The notes: generated by a model not told the origin, from the sequence alone. A DNA stretch of 64,000 nucleotides from CAVYHJ01 sp963768165 [NCBI: uncultured bacterium] (GCA_963768165.1 CAVYHJ010000006.1:1-64000); one strand, 5' to 3'. Numbered from the stretch's first letter, positions 18,530 through 28,558 are shown. Translations and numbers: made by a program.

Positions 18530-18572
18530 TTGACAAATGAGAAAAAGCGTATTATGATAGTGAGTGTTCACT
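18530..18572 (+). promoter_or_regulatory. Sigma70-type promoter and operator of the tetR operon
   Basis: TTGACA at 18530-18535 and TATGAT at 18553-18558 are separated by exactly 17 bases. The inverted repeat AGTGA-N4-TCACT follows at 18559-18572, where the transcription start should lie. This is classic TetR-type autorepression geometry. A matching site lies at 19183-19196, after the gene. Confidence 0.85.
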
Positions 18573-18592
18573 TTAATAATAAAGAGGAGACT

Positions 18593-19159
18593 ATGGCACG
18601 TACAACAACCAAAAAGGAACCATTACAGGAAGCAGCGCTACAATTATTCGTTGAAAAAGGGATCGCAGGAACCACTACCCGCGAGATAGCAGAGAAAGCG
18701 GGAATAGCCGAAGGAACCATTTATCGCCATTATCCAGGCAAAGATGCGCTGGCATGGGATTTATTTTCACGTAATTTCATGAAGTTGGCGGTTAAATTGG
18801 ATCGTTTACAGTCACAAGAACCGACCTTAAAGGATAAAATCTTTAAAATGGTAGATACATTTTTCTCTTTATACGACGAGGACAAAACGCTATTCCAGTA
18901 TATTTTGCTTTCCCAGCACGATTTATTGCGCCGGGTTCCACCGGAGATGCCTAATCCGACAAATGTAGTTGTTACCATGGTGCGCGAAGCGATGGAACGC
19001 AAGGAAATCAAACGGGGTGATCCTGAATTAGCGGCTGCCCTACTCATGGGAATCGTCTTACAAACCACCATCACACATATTTACGGGAGAATTGACGGAT
19101 TATTGATTAACCTAACAGATGAAATTACCGAAGCCTGCTGGAGAGCATTGGAAAAGTGA
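18593..19159 (+). CDS. TetR/AcrR-family transcriptional regulator
   Basis: The start is ATG 18593 (MARTTTKKEPLQEAAL), with AGAGGAG just upstream. The 188-residue protein has a TetR-type N-terminal HTH (LFVEKGIAGTTTREIAEKAGIAEGTIYRHYPGKDAL) and an all-helical C-terminal ligand-binding domain. AGTGA-N4-TCACT operators lie on both sides of the gene, so it probably represses itself and the membrane-protein operon that follows. The ligand is unknown. Confidence 0.93.
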   Translation: MARTTTKKEPLQEAALQLFVEKGIAGTTTREIAEKAGIAEGTIYRHYPGKDALAWDLFSRNFMKLAVKLDRLQSQEPTLKDKIFKMVDTFFSLYDEDKTLFQYILLSQHDLLRRVPPEMPNPTNVVVTMVREAMERKEIKRGDPELAAALLMGIVLQTTITHIYGRIDGLLINLTDEITEACWRALEK

Positions 19160-19167
19160 TTATTTTT

Positions 19168-19197
19168 TTGACATATTAATAAAGTGATTACTCACTT
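19168..19197 (+). promoter_or_regulatory. Second TetR operator, before the DUF2339/DUF2157 operon
   Basis: AAGTGA-TTAC-TCACTT (19182-19197) is a perfect palindrome that shares AGTGA-N4-TCACT with the operator at 18559. A TTGACA (19168-19173) stands upstream, but a good -10 box at normal spacing is not visible. Confidence 0.7.
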
Positions 19198-19326
19198 AAA
19201 ATAAAAGAAAGGAGACAAGCAATTATGATACATAGCATCGGTTAGGCAAACATCCTCTTCGGGTGGAATTGGATAAACATAGGAACAAATAAAAGAATAA
19301 GGACATGTAATAAAAGGAGAATTTCT

Positions 19327-20433
19327 ATGAAACAGTTTTTAAACAAAAGCATTTATGGACTATTTGTTAGTATTTTGCTCGTCTCCACATGGGCAATTGC
19401 CCAGACAACTCCAATGAAATCCAGCGGTTTAACTGAACCGCAGAAAAGAATGGAACTAATGAAATCCAAAGGACCAAATGCATCCTTGACAATTCTTCCT
19501 GTTCGACTTGCCGGGAAACCTTGGGATCGGGTAACCGAAGTTGTGGGACTCTTACTAGAACAGCAAGGACTCAAGAATATTGAACTAAGTAAGACGGCCT
19601 TTGACCCAACAACCAAGACTGACCTGCAAGGTCTGGCCACTTCTGCAGGGGAATTTGTAAAAGGTCATCCTCCTACAACCGAGTATGTCCTTTATGCCGA
19701 GATGAACGGTACTCATGAATCCGGGTTGAACGAATTGCGTGCAGTAGTGGTGGATAAATCTGGTGAGATTATCTGGACTTTCCTCCAAACACCTCTGGAT
19801 AAAGAATTGCGCGAACCCATGTCTCTTTGTGTCTTCTTGGTTCAACAACTGAGTCCGCAATTGGGACTTAATGAGGAAACCGCTAAGATGGCTAAACCAG
19901 GCAAAATGGCAGCAATTATGGATGAACGTAGCGGTCTGCCTTCCCAAAACGAAAGATCTCCTCTCCTCGAACGACAAAAGAAAATGAAAGAATCACGGAA
20001 CACAGCGACCTTAATGGTTTTTCCAGTGCGAATAGAGGGTGTGGCAAATACTGCAAGTGCCGGCAACTTGACGAAAATGATTAATGATACCAAGCTCTGT
20101 AAAGCGATAACGGCGAAAGAATCCCTGCTGCTCAAAGCTTCCAAAGCTGACCCGAATGAATTGAAAATATTGTGGAACTTGGCACGCGAATTCCGGGATT
20201 ATTCAAAGAAGAATCCTCCGGACGCTGATTACATTCTCTATGCGGACTATGCTTTTAACCCACAAAATTGGGAACAAGGTTTTGTCCATTTTGTAGTATG
20301 TGACCGCAATGGAGATTGGGTGATAGTAGATATGCAAAATTCTCATCAATCCGATTATCAAAATTATAAACCTATTTCGAGGGAAGACTGTGATAAACTT
20401 CTCATCAAACGTCTGGAAAGCTACCTGCGTTAG
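19327..20433 (+). CDS. Secreted protein of unknown function with two related halves
   Basis: The 368-residue product has a signal peptide (about residues 1-25, ending TWAIAQ). Each half begins with a QKRMELMKSKGPNASLTILPVRL-like or QKKMKESRNTATLMVFPVRI segment and continues to TEYVLYAEMNG or ADYILYADYAF. This indicates internal duplication. I know no family. Position between the second operator and the DUF2339 gene suggests it belongs to the TetR-controlled operon. A 6-codon ORF with its own RBS at 19225-19245 precedes it and may be a leader or remnant. Confidence 0.75.
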   Translation: MKQFLNKSIYGLFVSILLVSTWAIAQTTPMKSSGLTEPQKRMELMKSKGPNASLTILPVRLAGKPWDRVTEVVGLLLEQQGLKNIELSKTAFDPTTKTDLQGLATSAGEFVKGHPPTTEYVLYAEMNGTHESGLNELRAVVVDKSGEIIWTFLQTPLDKELREPMSLCVFLVQQLSPQLGLNEETAKMAKPGKMAAIMDERSGLPSQNERSPLLERQKKMKESRNTATLMVFPVRIEGVANTASAGNLTKMINDTKLCKAITAKESLLLKASKADPNELKILWNLAREFRDYSKKNPPDADYILYADYAFNPQNWEQGFVHFVVCDRNGDWVIVDMQNSHQSDYQNYKPISREDCDKLLIKRLESYLR

Positions 20434-20485
20434 GATTGGATTATGAGAGTGGGGATAATTGTTTTGTCTTGGAAAGGAGGAAAAT

Positions 20486-23191
20486 ATGCAACCTGGAGAC
20501 ATTGAATCTTTAAGGCAGGAAATCATTAAACTGAGCAAAGAGATTGAGGATACGAAAGAACTCCTAAGAACTCAGATTCATCGAATCTGGAAAATGGAAC
20601 AGGAAATAAAAACTATCCAATATCAGAAATCGATCCCAGCTCTTTCCAAGCCCACTTTTGAAAAGCCGGAAGAAAAAGTTGTCCATGCTAAACCTGCTAT
20701 CCCAACAGTTTCAGAACTTGACAAACCCATTGTCCAACAAGAAGTCCTTAAAGAAATGTCATCCCTTCCTTCGGTCAAAGAAACAAAAAACGCCTTACCC
20801 CCCATAGTAACATCACCAGCAAAATCACAAACCTATTCCATGGATCTGGAGGCGAAAATTGGAGGAAATTGGCTTAGCAAAATTGGAATCTTAACCTTAT
20901 TTTTAGGATTGGCATTTCTATTTCAATATGCCTATCAACATTCCTGGATTAGTGAAACCACCCGAGTCGTCATTGGGATATTAACCGGATTGGTCCTTTT
21001 AAGTCTGGGGGAATATTTCCATAATAAAAATAAATATATTCCTTATGCGCGAGTCATGACCGGCGGTGGGATTGCGGTCCTTTATTTATCCTTTTACGCA
21101 GCTTATGGCTTTTATCACTTAATAGCCATCTACCCGGCACTGGGTCTAATGTTGTTGACTACGCTAACAGCCCTGTTCTTCTCCATTCGATATAACACGG
21201 AGATTAATGCTGTCATTGGAGTACTTGGTGCTTATTTGACACCCGTATTACTGAAGGCTGGGATGAATGATGTTTATCTCTACTTGTCCTATAGTTTCAT
21301 CCTAACCTTTGGAATTCTTTTGCTTTGTTATTGGAAGAAATGGAAATATACCCTGGTATTGGGAATTTTTGGCGGATACCTTCTCCCCATCTATCTACTC
21401 TCTGATTCAGCACAATACTTAATTCCCATTCTGGCTTATTATTTAGTAGTTAGCGCCGGAGTCTTCTGGGTCACGGCTTCCTGTGAATGGGAGGAAATCT
21501 CGTGTCTGGGAGTCCTCGGTGGTTATCTGGTTCCCCCAATTCTATTGACCAATACAACCCATCCCCATCCACCGGTATTCATTCTTTCCTTTTACCTCAT
21601 CATTACGGCAGGAGTATCCCTTTTTACCCAAATTCGCAAATGGCAGATATTTTCCTGGATAGGAATATTCCTGGCGTACCTGGTCCCCGCTTATTTGTTG
21701 CGGGAACAAACCCAGGATTCTCAAATCATCCTTCTCTATTATTTCCTGACCACGGCTGGAATCCAGGGGATGGCTTATTTTCGAAAATGGCAGGATTTGT
21801 CGGTCATGGCAACGTTGGGTGGATTCCTTGTTCCCGCCTTCTTGTTTTTTGATGTGCCTTTGGACAATGTCCATATTCTAATCTATTTTGGTCTCCTAAC
21901 CTTGATTTCCTATTTGGTTTCAGCACAAAAGGATTGGTTTGGGATAGCAGTACTGGGAGTTATTGGAGGATACCTGGGACCTTTATTTTTAACACCTCAT
22001 TACAATTATCATTCGGAAAATTTCCCATATTTTCTAATCCTTACATTACTTAGTATCGGGTTGGGAGTATACCGGGGATGGCAGCCGATGATTTATTTGG
22101 CCTATGTATTCACCTCTATTTCTGTTTTTGCTTGGGGACAGCAACACTATCTTAAATCCCTGCTGGGAATCACGGAGACCTGGCTGGTTATCTTCTTCTT
22201 GATACAGCATATCGGTACATCCTTGAATTCTCTGATCCAGAAAATGAAACTCACGGAATGGGGTATTTTTATCCAACTACTTATCGCCGCCAGCTATTTC
22301 TCGCCCACTTATTGGATGTTGAAACCGGACTATCCTTATTGGCCGGGGTATATTGCCATTATCCTGATTGGATTTTATTTATTGAATGCCCTAATCGCTC
22401 AGAAACGGAATCAGGGGGATATTCTATTATTATGGAATCAAATTGGGTTGGCATCGGTATTCGCCGCATTAGCCATTCCCATTTTACTGGATCAACAATG
22501 GATTACACTCGGGTGGGCAATGGAAGCGGTTATCCTCACCTGGATTGGATTAAAAGGGAAAAATGTCTATCTGCGGACAGGAGGTCTGGTATTACTGGCG
22601 GGCGTGGTCGTGCGATTGTTTTTCTATGACCGGATTGACATTTACTATCCACATAAAGATTTCGTGCTCATCTTCAATCGCCGTTTCTTGGCATTCCTTT
22701 CCGGCATTCTGTCGTCGTACGGAATTTTATATTTAATCCAGAAGAATAAAACAATTGTAGAGAAATCTGAAAAAGTTGGGATTTCTCTAGGCTTGGCAAT
22801 ACTTGCCAATATACTCACCCTCTGGGTATTCAGCGTCGAAATCCTCGATTTCATTGACGCAAAATATGGATTTTGGTTGTTAAATCCTGAAAAAGTCAAT
22901 GATTTATGGATGATGAAACAAATGGCGTTGTCCTGTCTCTGGGCAGTTTATTCCATTCTCCTGGTCACTCTCGGCATGTGGAAAAGACAAACGTTTCCAA
23001 GAATCTTTGCCATCGCTTTATTCGGAATCACCATTCTGAAAGTATTCTTGATGGATTTAAGTTCCCTGACCGGCTTCCCCCGGATACTTTCCTTTATCGT
23101 ACTGGGCTTGATCTTATTACTGGTTTCCTACATGTATCAGAGATTTCAGGAAAAATTAAAAGTATTTCTAACTCGAGAAAATAATATATAA
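20486..23191 (+). CDS. DUF2339 polytopic membrane protein
   Basis: The start is ATG 20486, with GGAAAGGAGG upstream. The 901-residue protein begins with a short coiled coil (IESLRQEIIKLSKEIEDTKELLRTQIHRI) and a Pro-rich linker. The landmark EAKIGGNWLSKIGILTLFLGLAFLFQYA follows, and then more than 20 membrane spans. This matches DUF2339. The role is unknown; members often occur with DUF2157 and GDYXXLXY proteins, as here. Confidence 0.9.
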   Translation: MQPGDIESLRQEIIKLSKEIEDTKELLRTQIHRIWKMEQEIKTIQYQKSIPALSKPTFEKPEEKVVHAKPAIPTVSELDKPIVQQEVLKEMSSLPSVKETKNALPPIVTSPAKSQTYSMDLEAKIGGNWLSKIGILTLFLGLAFLFQYAYQHSWISETTRVVIGILTGLVLLSLGEYFHNKNKYIPYARVMTGGGIAVLYLSFYAAYGFYHLIAIYPALGLMLLTTLTALFFSIRYNTEINAVIGVLGAYLTPVLLKAGMNDVYLYLSYSFILTFGILLLCYWKKWKYTLVLGIFGGYLLPIYLLSDSAQYLIPILAYYLVVSAGVFWVTASCEWEEISCLGVLGGYLVPPILLTNTTHPHPPVFILSFYLIITAGVSLFTQIRKWQIFSWIGIFLAYLVPAYLLREQTQDSQIILLYYFLTTAGIQGMAYFRKWQDLSVMATLGGFLVPAFLFFDVPLDNVHILIYFGLLTLISYLVSAQKDWFGIAVLGVIGGYLGPLFLTPHYNYHSENFPYFLILTLLSIGLGVYRGWQPMIYLAYVFTSISVFAWGQQHYLKSLLGITETWLVIFFLIQHIGTSLNSLIQKMKLTEWGIFIQLLIAASYFSPTYWMLKPDYPYWPGYIAIILIGFYLLNALIAQKRNQGDILLLWNQIGLASVFAALAIPILLDQQWITLGWAMEAVILTWIGLKGKNVYLRTGGLVLLAGVVVRLFFYDRIDIYYPHKDFVLIFNRRFLAFLSGILSSYGILYLIQKNKTIVEKSEKVGISLGLAILANILTLWVFSVEILDFIDAKYGFWLLNPEKVNDLWMMKQMALSCLWAVYSILLVTLGMWKRQTFPRIFAIALFGITILKVFLMDLSSLTGFPRILSFIVLGLILLLVSYMYQRFQEKLKVFLTRENNI

Positions 23192-23203
23192 GGAGGATAA
23201 ATC

Positions 23204-24586
23204 ATGGAAGAAAAGAAAAAAGCAGTTTCCTTAAAAACCTTGCAGTGGTTAATGCAAGAGATTGACTTATGGAGAACAGAAGGAGTCGTGAGTCCGGAAC
23301 AGGCGGGACTGTTACAGACACGCTATCGGACGCAGTACGAATCTTTGGAAAAGGGACGACCGGATTTAATGACAACCGTCATCTCCATCATCGGTGCTCT
23401 GCTGATTGGCTTGGGGGTCATCCTGTTTTTTGCCTATAACTGGGATAAGATACCCCGTGAAGTCCGCATGGGAACGATATTGGGAGTAATGGTCATTGCC
23501 TATCTTGTAGGATATTTTGTGCGTGAACGTTTCCCTGCCTATCGCACTTTGGGAGAAGCCGCCCTTTTCCTAGGAGCGATATTATTTGGTTCCGGCATTT
23601 GGCTCATCGCGCAAATGTATAATATCAATTCCCATTACCCTAACGGGTTTCTCTTTTGGGCTATCGGTGCGATTGCCGTCTCTTATGTGACCCAAGCCGT
23701 ATCCGTGAATATGTTGGCATCCGTTCTACTGGTTGCCTGGACATGCACCGAATCGTTCGGATTCGATCATGCCAATCTTTGGTATTTCCCTGCGGTTACT
23801 ATCGGAATATTCCCCTTTATTTATCAAACCAAATCACGGTACGCATTGACGGTGGCTCTCAGCGCTATCATTATTGGATTTATAGGGAATATAAATGGTC
23901 CCCCATACAATTTATTTTACCTTTTACTCTACCAATATATCGGATTGGGCTGTATTCTCTTTCTGGCAGGAATGTTGCATTACCAAAAAGATTTAGAGAA
24001 TACTTTTTCCCGAATTTATATCCGCATGAGTTTGAGAATTCTGGTCATCACGTTATTCATCGCTACCTTTTATGACCTGCACAAAGAGATATCTCATTAT
24101 GCAGATAAAATTCCTCTTTCTAGTGTTTGGATAGAGACGGGAATAGTGATCATAGGAGCTATTTTACTGTTCTATAACTGGGCAAAGAGCCGCTCTATCA
24201 ATTGGATTCAAGATCCTTGGACTTCCAAATTGGTTTTAGGATTCCCACTAATACTCTTGTTGGCAACCGCCACACCCTTTCTGTTAAAGACAAATTACAG
24301 CGATACCATTGCTCTGCTCTTGGCTATATTTTGGAATGTCGTATATCTCGCGTTCGCCTTGGCTTTACTATACACCGGACAACAGCGCAATAAATTGTCC
24401 CTCCTGTACACCGGCAGCCTGGTTCTGGTCTTGCTAACCATCGGACGCTATTTCGATTTTGGACATGACCGCCTGGAACGTTCCCTGTATTTTGTGATTG
24501 CCGGTGCCCTCTTTATTTATTATGCTTTTTGGCTGGCAAAAAAACGTAAAGTAATTCGCAGTATTCGAAAGGAGGTTCTCTCATGA
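23204..24586 (+). CDS. DUF2157 membrane protein
   Basis: The 460-residue protein starts with a soluble segment (LKTLQWLMQEIDLWRTEGVVSPEQAGLL). It then has IGALLIGLGVILFFAYNWDKIPREVRMG, typical of DUF2157, followed by about a dozen membrane spans. GGAGG precedes the ATG. Its stop overlaps the next start (ATGA), which indicates translational coupling. Confidence 0.9.
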   Translation: MEEKKKAVSLKTLQWLMQEIDLWRTEGVVSPEQAGLLQTRYRTQYESLEKGRPDLMTTVISIIGALLIGLGVILFFAYNWDKIPREVRMGTILGVMVIAYLVGYFVRERFPAYRTLGEAALFLGAILFGSGIWLIAQMYNINSHYPNGFLFWAIGAIAVSYVTQAVSVNMLASVLLVAWTCTESFGFDHANLWYFPAVTIGIFPFIYQTKSRYALTVALSAIIIGFIGNINGPPYNLFYLLLYQYIGLGCILFLAGMLHYQKDLENTFSRIYIRMSLRILVITLFIATFYDLHKEISHYADKIPLSSVWIETGIVIIGAILLFYNWAKSRSINWIQDPWTSKLVLGFPLILLLATATPFLLKTNYSDTIALLLAIFWNVVYLAFALALLYTGQQRNKLSLLYTGSLVLVLLTIGRYFDFGHDRLERSLYFVIAGALFIYYAFWLAKKRKVIRSIRKEVLS

Positions 24587-25161
24587 TTCGCCGTGTATCT
24601 TTTTTCATTGTCGTGCTTTTACAAGTGGTATTTTTAATCGGGATGGTCGCCTATCACCAGAAACAACTGGATACCGGATTCCCGGTGCGGTTGGAAGTCC
24701 TTCCGATTGACCCCGATGACCTCATGCGCGGAGAATATGTCCGGTTGGGGTATAAGATGTCCAACTTGGATTTAACTCAGATACCTCACGATGCCGGGTC
24801 GTACGACAAGGGTTCAACCATTTATATCCTATTAAATCGGGACACCCAACTGGATTCAGTGCTATGGATTCCCAAGGCGGTTCGTAAATCACAACCCACA
24901 TCGTCTGAATTTCCCTTTATCAAAGGTCAGATTCAATGGAGTAATCAATGGTCTACGCCCACCTCCAGGAATTTTCAAGTGAACACGGATTATAGCATCG
25001 GGCAATATTACGTTCAGGAAGGGCGCGCCAAAGAAATTCAGGCGGTGATTGGTAATTGGACTCAATCCACCTCCCGCCATGTGTCCGTGGAAGTACGTTT
25101 GGCAAAAGATGGGACTCCAGCAATTGCTAAATTATTTGTTGATAATAAGGAATTTAGATAA
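24583..25161 (+). CDS. GDYXXLXY-family membrane-anchored protein
   Basis: The 192-residue protein has one N-terminal transmembrane helix. The family motif follows, in the form RGEYVRLGYKMS (GEYxxLxY), after LEVLPIDPDDLM. Proteins of this family are usually encoded right after DUF2157 genes, as seen here with the ATGA overlap. The bulk is predicted to be extracytoplasmic. Function unknown. Confidence 0.88.
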   Translation: MIRRVSFFIVVLLQVVFLIGMVAYHQKQLDTGFPVRLEVLPIDPDDLMRGEYVRLGYKMSNLDLTQIPHDAGSYDKGSTIYILLNRDTQLDSVLWIPKAVRKSQPTSSEFPFIKGQIQWSNQWSTPTSRNFQVNTDYSIGQYYVQEGRAKEIQAVIGNWTQSTSRHVSVEVRLAKDGTPAIAKLFVDNKEFR

Positions 25162-25190
25162 AATGATACCGCATTAATAATACATTAGTT

Positions 25191-26810
25191 ATGGTTTCAC
25201 AAGATATAAAACCACAAATTCCTTTACCCGTCCCCTGCTGGCTGCAGGAATTGGGGAAATGTGTCAAAGGGTATGAAGGGCGGTTTTTGTCCAAGGTGGA
25301 GCATTGTTTACCTTGCGACGTGTTTATTCAAGCCGCGCAAACCTCAGGAATATCCACTTCTGACTTTCTCGTTCAACAATTGCATATCTACGACCAACAG
25401 ATTATGCGGAAACTGGAAGAGGTCAGACGTACATTGAAGGCGGACGTGGATGAACTCTCGGTACTCTTGGAAATCAGTACCGCCATGCAGGCGACTTCGG
25501 CTTTGGATGAAACTCTTTTCATCATATTAAGTGGATTGACCGCAGGATTTGCTCTGGGATTTAACCGCGCTTCGCTATTTTTAGTAGATGAACCGAAAAA
25601 AGAACTATACGGGAAACTGGGAGTCGGGCCTGCTAGTGGTGAAGAAGCTCATCGCATTTGGTCGGAAATGTCTCATCAGCGAATTTCCCTTTCACGGATG
25701 ACTACTCCTGAAGCCATCGCGGCATCCAAAACTTCTGCTATGACACAACTCACACAAAAAATTCGTGTCCCTATAGCGGCAGGAAAGGGCATTATGGCGA
25801 CTACAGTTCTTGAAAAAAAACCGTTCCACATCAAAGATGCTTATAATGATCCCCGTATTAATAAGGAGATCCTTCAATTCTTCACAGCACGTACTTTTGC
25901 TACCATTCCTTTATTGGCGAAAGACAAAGTCGTGGGAGTTATTTACGTAGATAATATTTATACCAACGACCCTATCAAAGATGAAGATATGCAATCCTTG
26001 TCCCGGTTTGCGGCATTGGCAGGTTTAGCTATAGCCGAAGCCCAGGCCTATGAACGAATCGAACACTTTACCGAGGAATTATCTGCCGAAGTTGCCAGAG
26101 CAAAAGCAGAATTGCGGGCCACAGAAAAAGAACTGGCACATCAGGAAAAATTAGCCGCTTTGGGTGAGATGGCTGCCGGGGTCGCTCATGAATTACGCAA
26201 CCCCATGACCGCGGTAAAAGGGTTTGCACAACGCATATACCGAAAATTACCGGAAGGAGATTCCAATAAAAAATATGCTTCCATTATTGTAGAAGAAATG
26301 GACCGAATAAACTGGTTAATCAAAGATGTTCTGGATTTTGCCCGAAAACCGAACCCTGTTTTCACTCCCAGTGATATTCACAAGATTCTGGAAGATGTTC
26401 TGTTTATGTTTAAAGAGAATTTCATAAAATTATCCATTCGAATTAATAAACAATTTGGAGATGTCCCGGAATTTGCTTTTGATGAAGACCAGATTAAGCA
26501 AGTGTTTACGAATATTATCGGAAATGCCATTGATGTTATGGAGGAAGGGGGAACGTTAACCCTGCGGACACAACATGACGATAAATGGGTTTATATAAAT
26601 ATCCAGGATACCGGGCCGGGTATATGGCCGGAAATTTTAAAAGATATTTTTAATCCTTTTTTTACCACCAAAGCCACGGGAACCGGTTTGGGTCTCTCCA
26701 ATGCCCACCGGTTGGTTGAGATGCACGGCGGGGATATCGTGGTAGACTCTCGTGTTGGACAAGGAAGCATATTTACTGTTAAACTTCCTTATCGGAGGAT
26801 AATGAGCTAA
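25191..26810 (+). CDS. GAF-domain sensor histidine kinase
   Basis: This 539-residue protein has an N-terminal Cys-containing segment, a GAF domain (about 90-290), a coiled linker and a HisKA dimerisation helix. The phospho-acceptor His is in AAGVAHELRNP (about residue 333). The ATPase domain shows NIIGNAIDV (N box), DTGPGI (G1), FNPFFTTK (F box) and GTGLGLS (G2). There are no transmembrane helices, so it is probably cytoplasmic. The response regulator 54 bases downstream is the likely partner. Confidence 0.93.
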   Translation: MVSQDIKPQIPLPVPCWLQELGKCVKGYEGRFLSKVEHCLPCDVFIQAAQTSGISTSDFLVQQLHIYDQQIMRKLEEVRRTLKADVDELSVLLEISTAMQATSALDETLFIILSGLTAGFALGFNRASLFLVDEPKKELYGKLGVGPASGEEAHRIWSEMSHQRISLSRMTTPEAIAASKTSAMTQLTQKIRVPIAAGKGIMATTVLEKKPFHIKDAYNDPRINKEILQFFTARTFATIPLLAKDKVVGVIYVDNIYTNDPIKDEDMQSLSRFAALAGLAIAEAQAYERIEHFTEELSAEVARAKAELRATEKELAHQEKLAALGEMAAGVAHELRNPMTAVKGFAQRIYRKLPEGDSNKKYASIIVEEMDRINWLIKDVLDFARKPNPVFTPSDIHKILEDVLFMFKENFIKLSIRINKQFGDVPEFAFDEDQIKQVFTNIIGNAIDVMEEGGTLTLRTQHDDKWVYINIQDTGPGIWPEILKDIFNPFFTTKATGTGLGLSNAHRLVEMHGGDIVVDSRVGQGSIFTVKLPYRRIMS

Positions 26811-26864
26811 TTTACATTCCAGTAACACAATGCCCTTTACAATAACATTAGAGGAGTAACAATT

Positions 26865-27254
26865 ATGTCGACTATTTTGGTTGTGGATGATGAAAAAAAT
26901 ATCCGCCTTTTATTTGAAGAAGAATTGAAAGAAGCGGGATATACTGTCTTGACAGCGGAGAACGGTGAAGAAGCATTAAAGATATTTAAAAAAAATAGCC
27001 CTGATTTGATTTTATTAGACTTGAAAATGCCCGGTTTACATGGAGTGGCAACTCTCGAGAAAATCAGGGAATTGGATAAAATCGTTCCGGTGGTTGTCGT
27101 TACAGCTCATGGAGCCGGTCGACCTGTCCAAAAATCACAGACTGAATATGCCATTAAAGAAAAACAATTGAACATTGCAGATTATATTACCAAGCCCGTG
27201 GATATGGAAGAGTTGGTTTCTAAAATTCAGGTATTAATCGGTTCTCCCAAATAA
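26865..27254 (+). CDS. Single-domain response regulator
   Basis: The 129-residue receiver domain has an acidic pocket (VVDDEKN), phospho-acceptor Asp in ILLDLKMPG, VTAHG (switch Thr) and the conserved Lys in YITKPVD. An insertion between VTAHGAG and ADYITKP (about 20 residues) makes it slightly longer than CheY. It lacks an output domain, so it would signal through protein contacts. AGAGGAG precedes the start. Confidence 0.93.
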   Translation: MSTILVVDDEKNIRLLFEEELKEAGYTVLTAENGEEALKIFKKNSPDLILLDLKMPGLHGVATLEKIRELDKIVPVVVVTAHGAGRPVQKSQTEYAIKEKQLNIADYITKPVDMEELVSKIQVLIGSPK

Positions 27255-27278
27255 TAATCGTTCAATGAAAATTTATTA

Positions 27279-27307
27279 TTGACAGTCTTAATAAATCGGG
27301 ATAAAGT
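27279..27307 (+). promoter_or_regulatory. Putative sigma70-type promoter of carD
   Basis: TTGACA (27279-27284) and TAAAGT (27302-27307) are 17 bases apart. They lie about 40 bases before the carD ATG, in a gap with no other feature. Confidence 0.6.
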
Positions 27308-27346
27308 TAATTAGTAGAACATAATATTCATATATCAGGAGCATCC

Positions 27347-27889
27347 ATGTTTAATATTGGTGATCAAGTCGTTCATAAAACTCACGGTGCCGGGGTCATT
27401 ACCGGAATCGAAGAAAAAACTATTGATGGTGAATTACTTAAATTCCTAAGAGTTCATTTGACCTTAAAAGAAGGGGATATTTTAATTCCTTGCAATGCAG
27501 GAGTTTCAGCAGGATTGCGAAAAGCTGTGGATGAAGAGGGGATTAATCAACTGGAAGAAATTCTAGGAGGAAGAAAACAGGTGGTTCCGAAAGGGGCGGA
27601 TGGTACACCGCCGGACTCGATTGCCCTAATCGAGACCAATGACCCATTCCAAATTGCCCAGGCTATCCGCGCTTTAACGGATGAAAGTAAATCAGAAAAG
27701 TTTGAAAAAATGGAAAAAGATTTGTTGAGTGCCGCTCGGATGAAATTGGCGAGTGAATTGATGTTGGCTAAAGATCTCTCGAAGGCTGCCGCTTTATCTT
27801 TTATTAACCGCTCCATTCATGGAACGGAAAAATTTATGAAAGCAGCCCGGAAACGCCGCAAGAAAATTGCCAAAGCCAAAGAAGCTTGA
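27347..27889 (+). CDS. CarD/CdnL-family transcription regulator
   Basis: The 180-residue protein has an N-terminal Tudor-like RNAP-interacting domain (FNIGDQVVHKTHGAGVITGIEEK), the CarD_CdnL_TRCF signature. It has a helical C-terminal domain, then a very basic tail (KAARKRRKKIAKAKEA). CarD proteins bind the RNA polymerase beta subunit and stabilise open complexes at rRNA and other promoters. An AGGAG RBS precedes ATG 27347. It converges with recX with a 2-base gap. Confidence 0.93.
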   Translation: MFNIGDQVVHKTHGAGVITGIEEKTIDGELLKFLRVHLTLKEGDILIPCNAGVSAGLRKAVDEEGINQLEEILGGRKQVVPKGADGTPPDSIALIETNDPFQIAQAIRALTDESKSEKFEKMEKDLLSAARMKLASELMLAKDLSKAAALSFINRSIHGTEKFMKAARKRRKKIAKAKEA

Positions 27890-27891
27890 TT

Positions 27892-28545
27892 TTATTCCTC
27901 TATCTCTTCCGGCTCAATCTTTCCAAGGTTGCGATGGACTGTTTCCTGTATGACCTCCGGTGAAAATCCTTTTTGCGCCAAATATTGATAGATTTTCCTT
28001 TTTCTGACGCGTGGATCCCTTTCTTTACTGTACATTTTTTTCTTTAGCAAAGCTTTTTCTGCTAAAATCATCTGGTCGTCTGTAGACTGGAGTGACTTCA
28101 ATAACTCTGTAATTAATTCCCTGTCAATTCCCTTGCGTAACAACTCTTGCCGAAGAACGACTGGACCACGAGGGCGGTGGGCGATTCTGTCTTCAATCCA
28201 GGACTGGGCAAACTCTGAGTCATTAAGAAGTTTTTTTGACTCCAAATCCGCAATTAATTTCTCAGTGATAAAAGTTTCATAGCCCTTTTGGGTCAGCTTG
28301 GCGCGGATCTCATGGCACGTATAAAGCCGGCGGGATAAAAGATTTAAAACGTATTGCCGCGCTCGTGAATAGTCTTCCCGTACAACAAGTTCTTTCAAAT
28401 CCTTTGGGTCAATCTCCTGCCCCTCTTTTAATCTGGCGTGATAGAGAACTTCCTCATCCAGTCCTAGAAAAAATTCATTATCTACATAGATTGAATACCG
28501 TCTCGTTCGGCGCTTTTGAGGAGTAATGGACGTTATTACTGGCAT
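27892..28545 (-). CDS. recX: Regulatory protein RecX
   Basis: The 217-residue protein has RecX three-helix repeats: RARQYVLNLLSRRLYTCHEIRAKL, QSWIEDRIAHRPRGPVVLRQELLRKGI and RKRKIYQYLAQKGFSPEVI. RecX modulates RecA filaments. It lies directly downstream of recA, the usual order. Confidence 0.93.
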   Translation of the reverse strand: MPVITSITPQKRRTRRYSIYVDNEFFLGLDEEVLYHARLKEGQEIDPKDLKELVVREDYSRARQYVLNLLSRRLYTCHEIRAKLTQKGYETFITEKLIADLESKKLLNDSEFAQSWIEDRIAHRPRGPVVLRQELLRKGIDRELITELLKSLQSTDDQMILAEKALLKKKMYSKERDPRVRKRKIYQYLAQKGFSPEVIQETVHRNLGKIEPEEIEE

Positions 28546-28558
28546 TTGAATAGATTAT

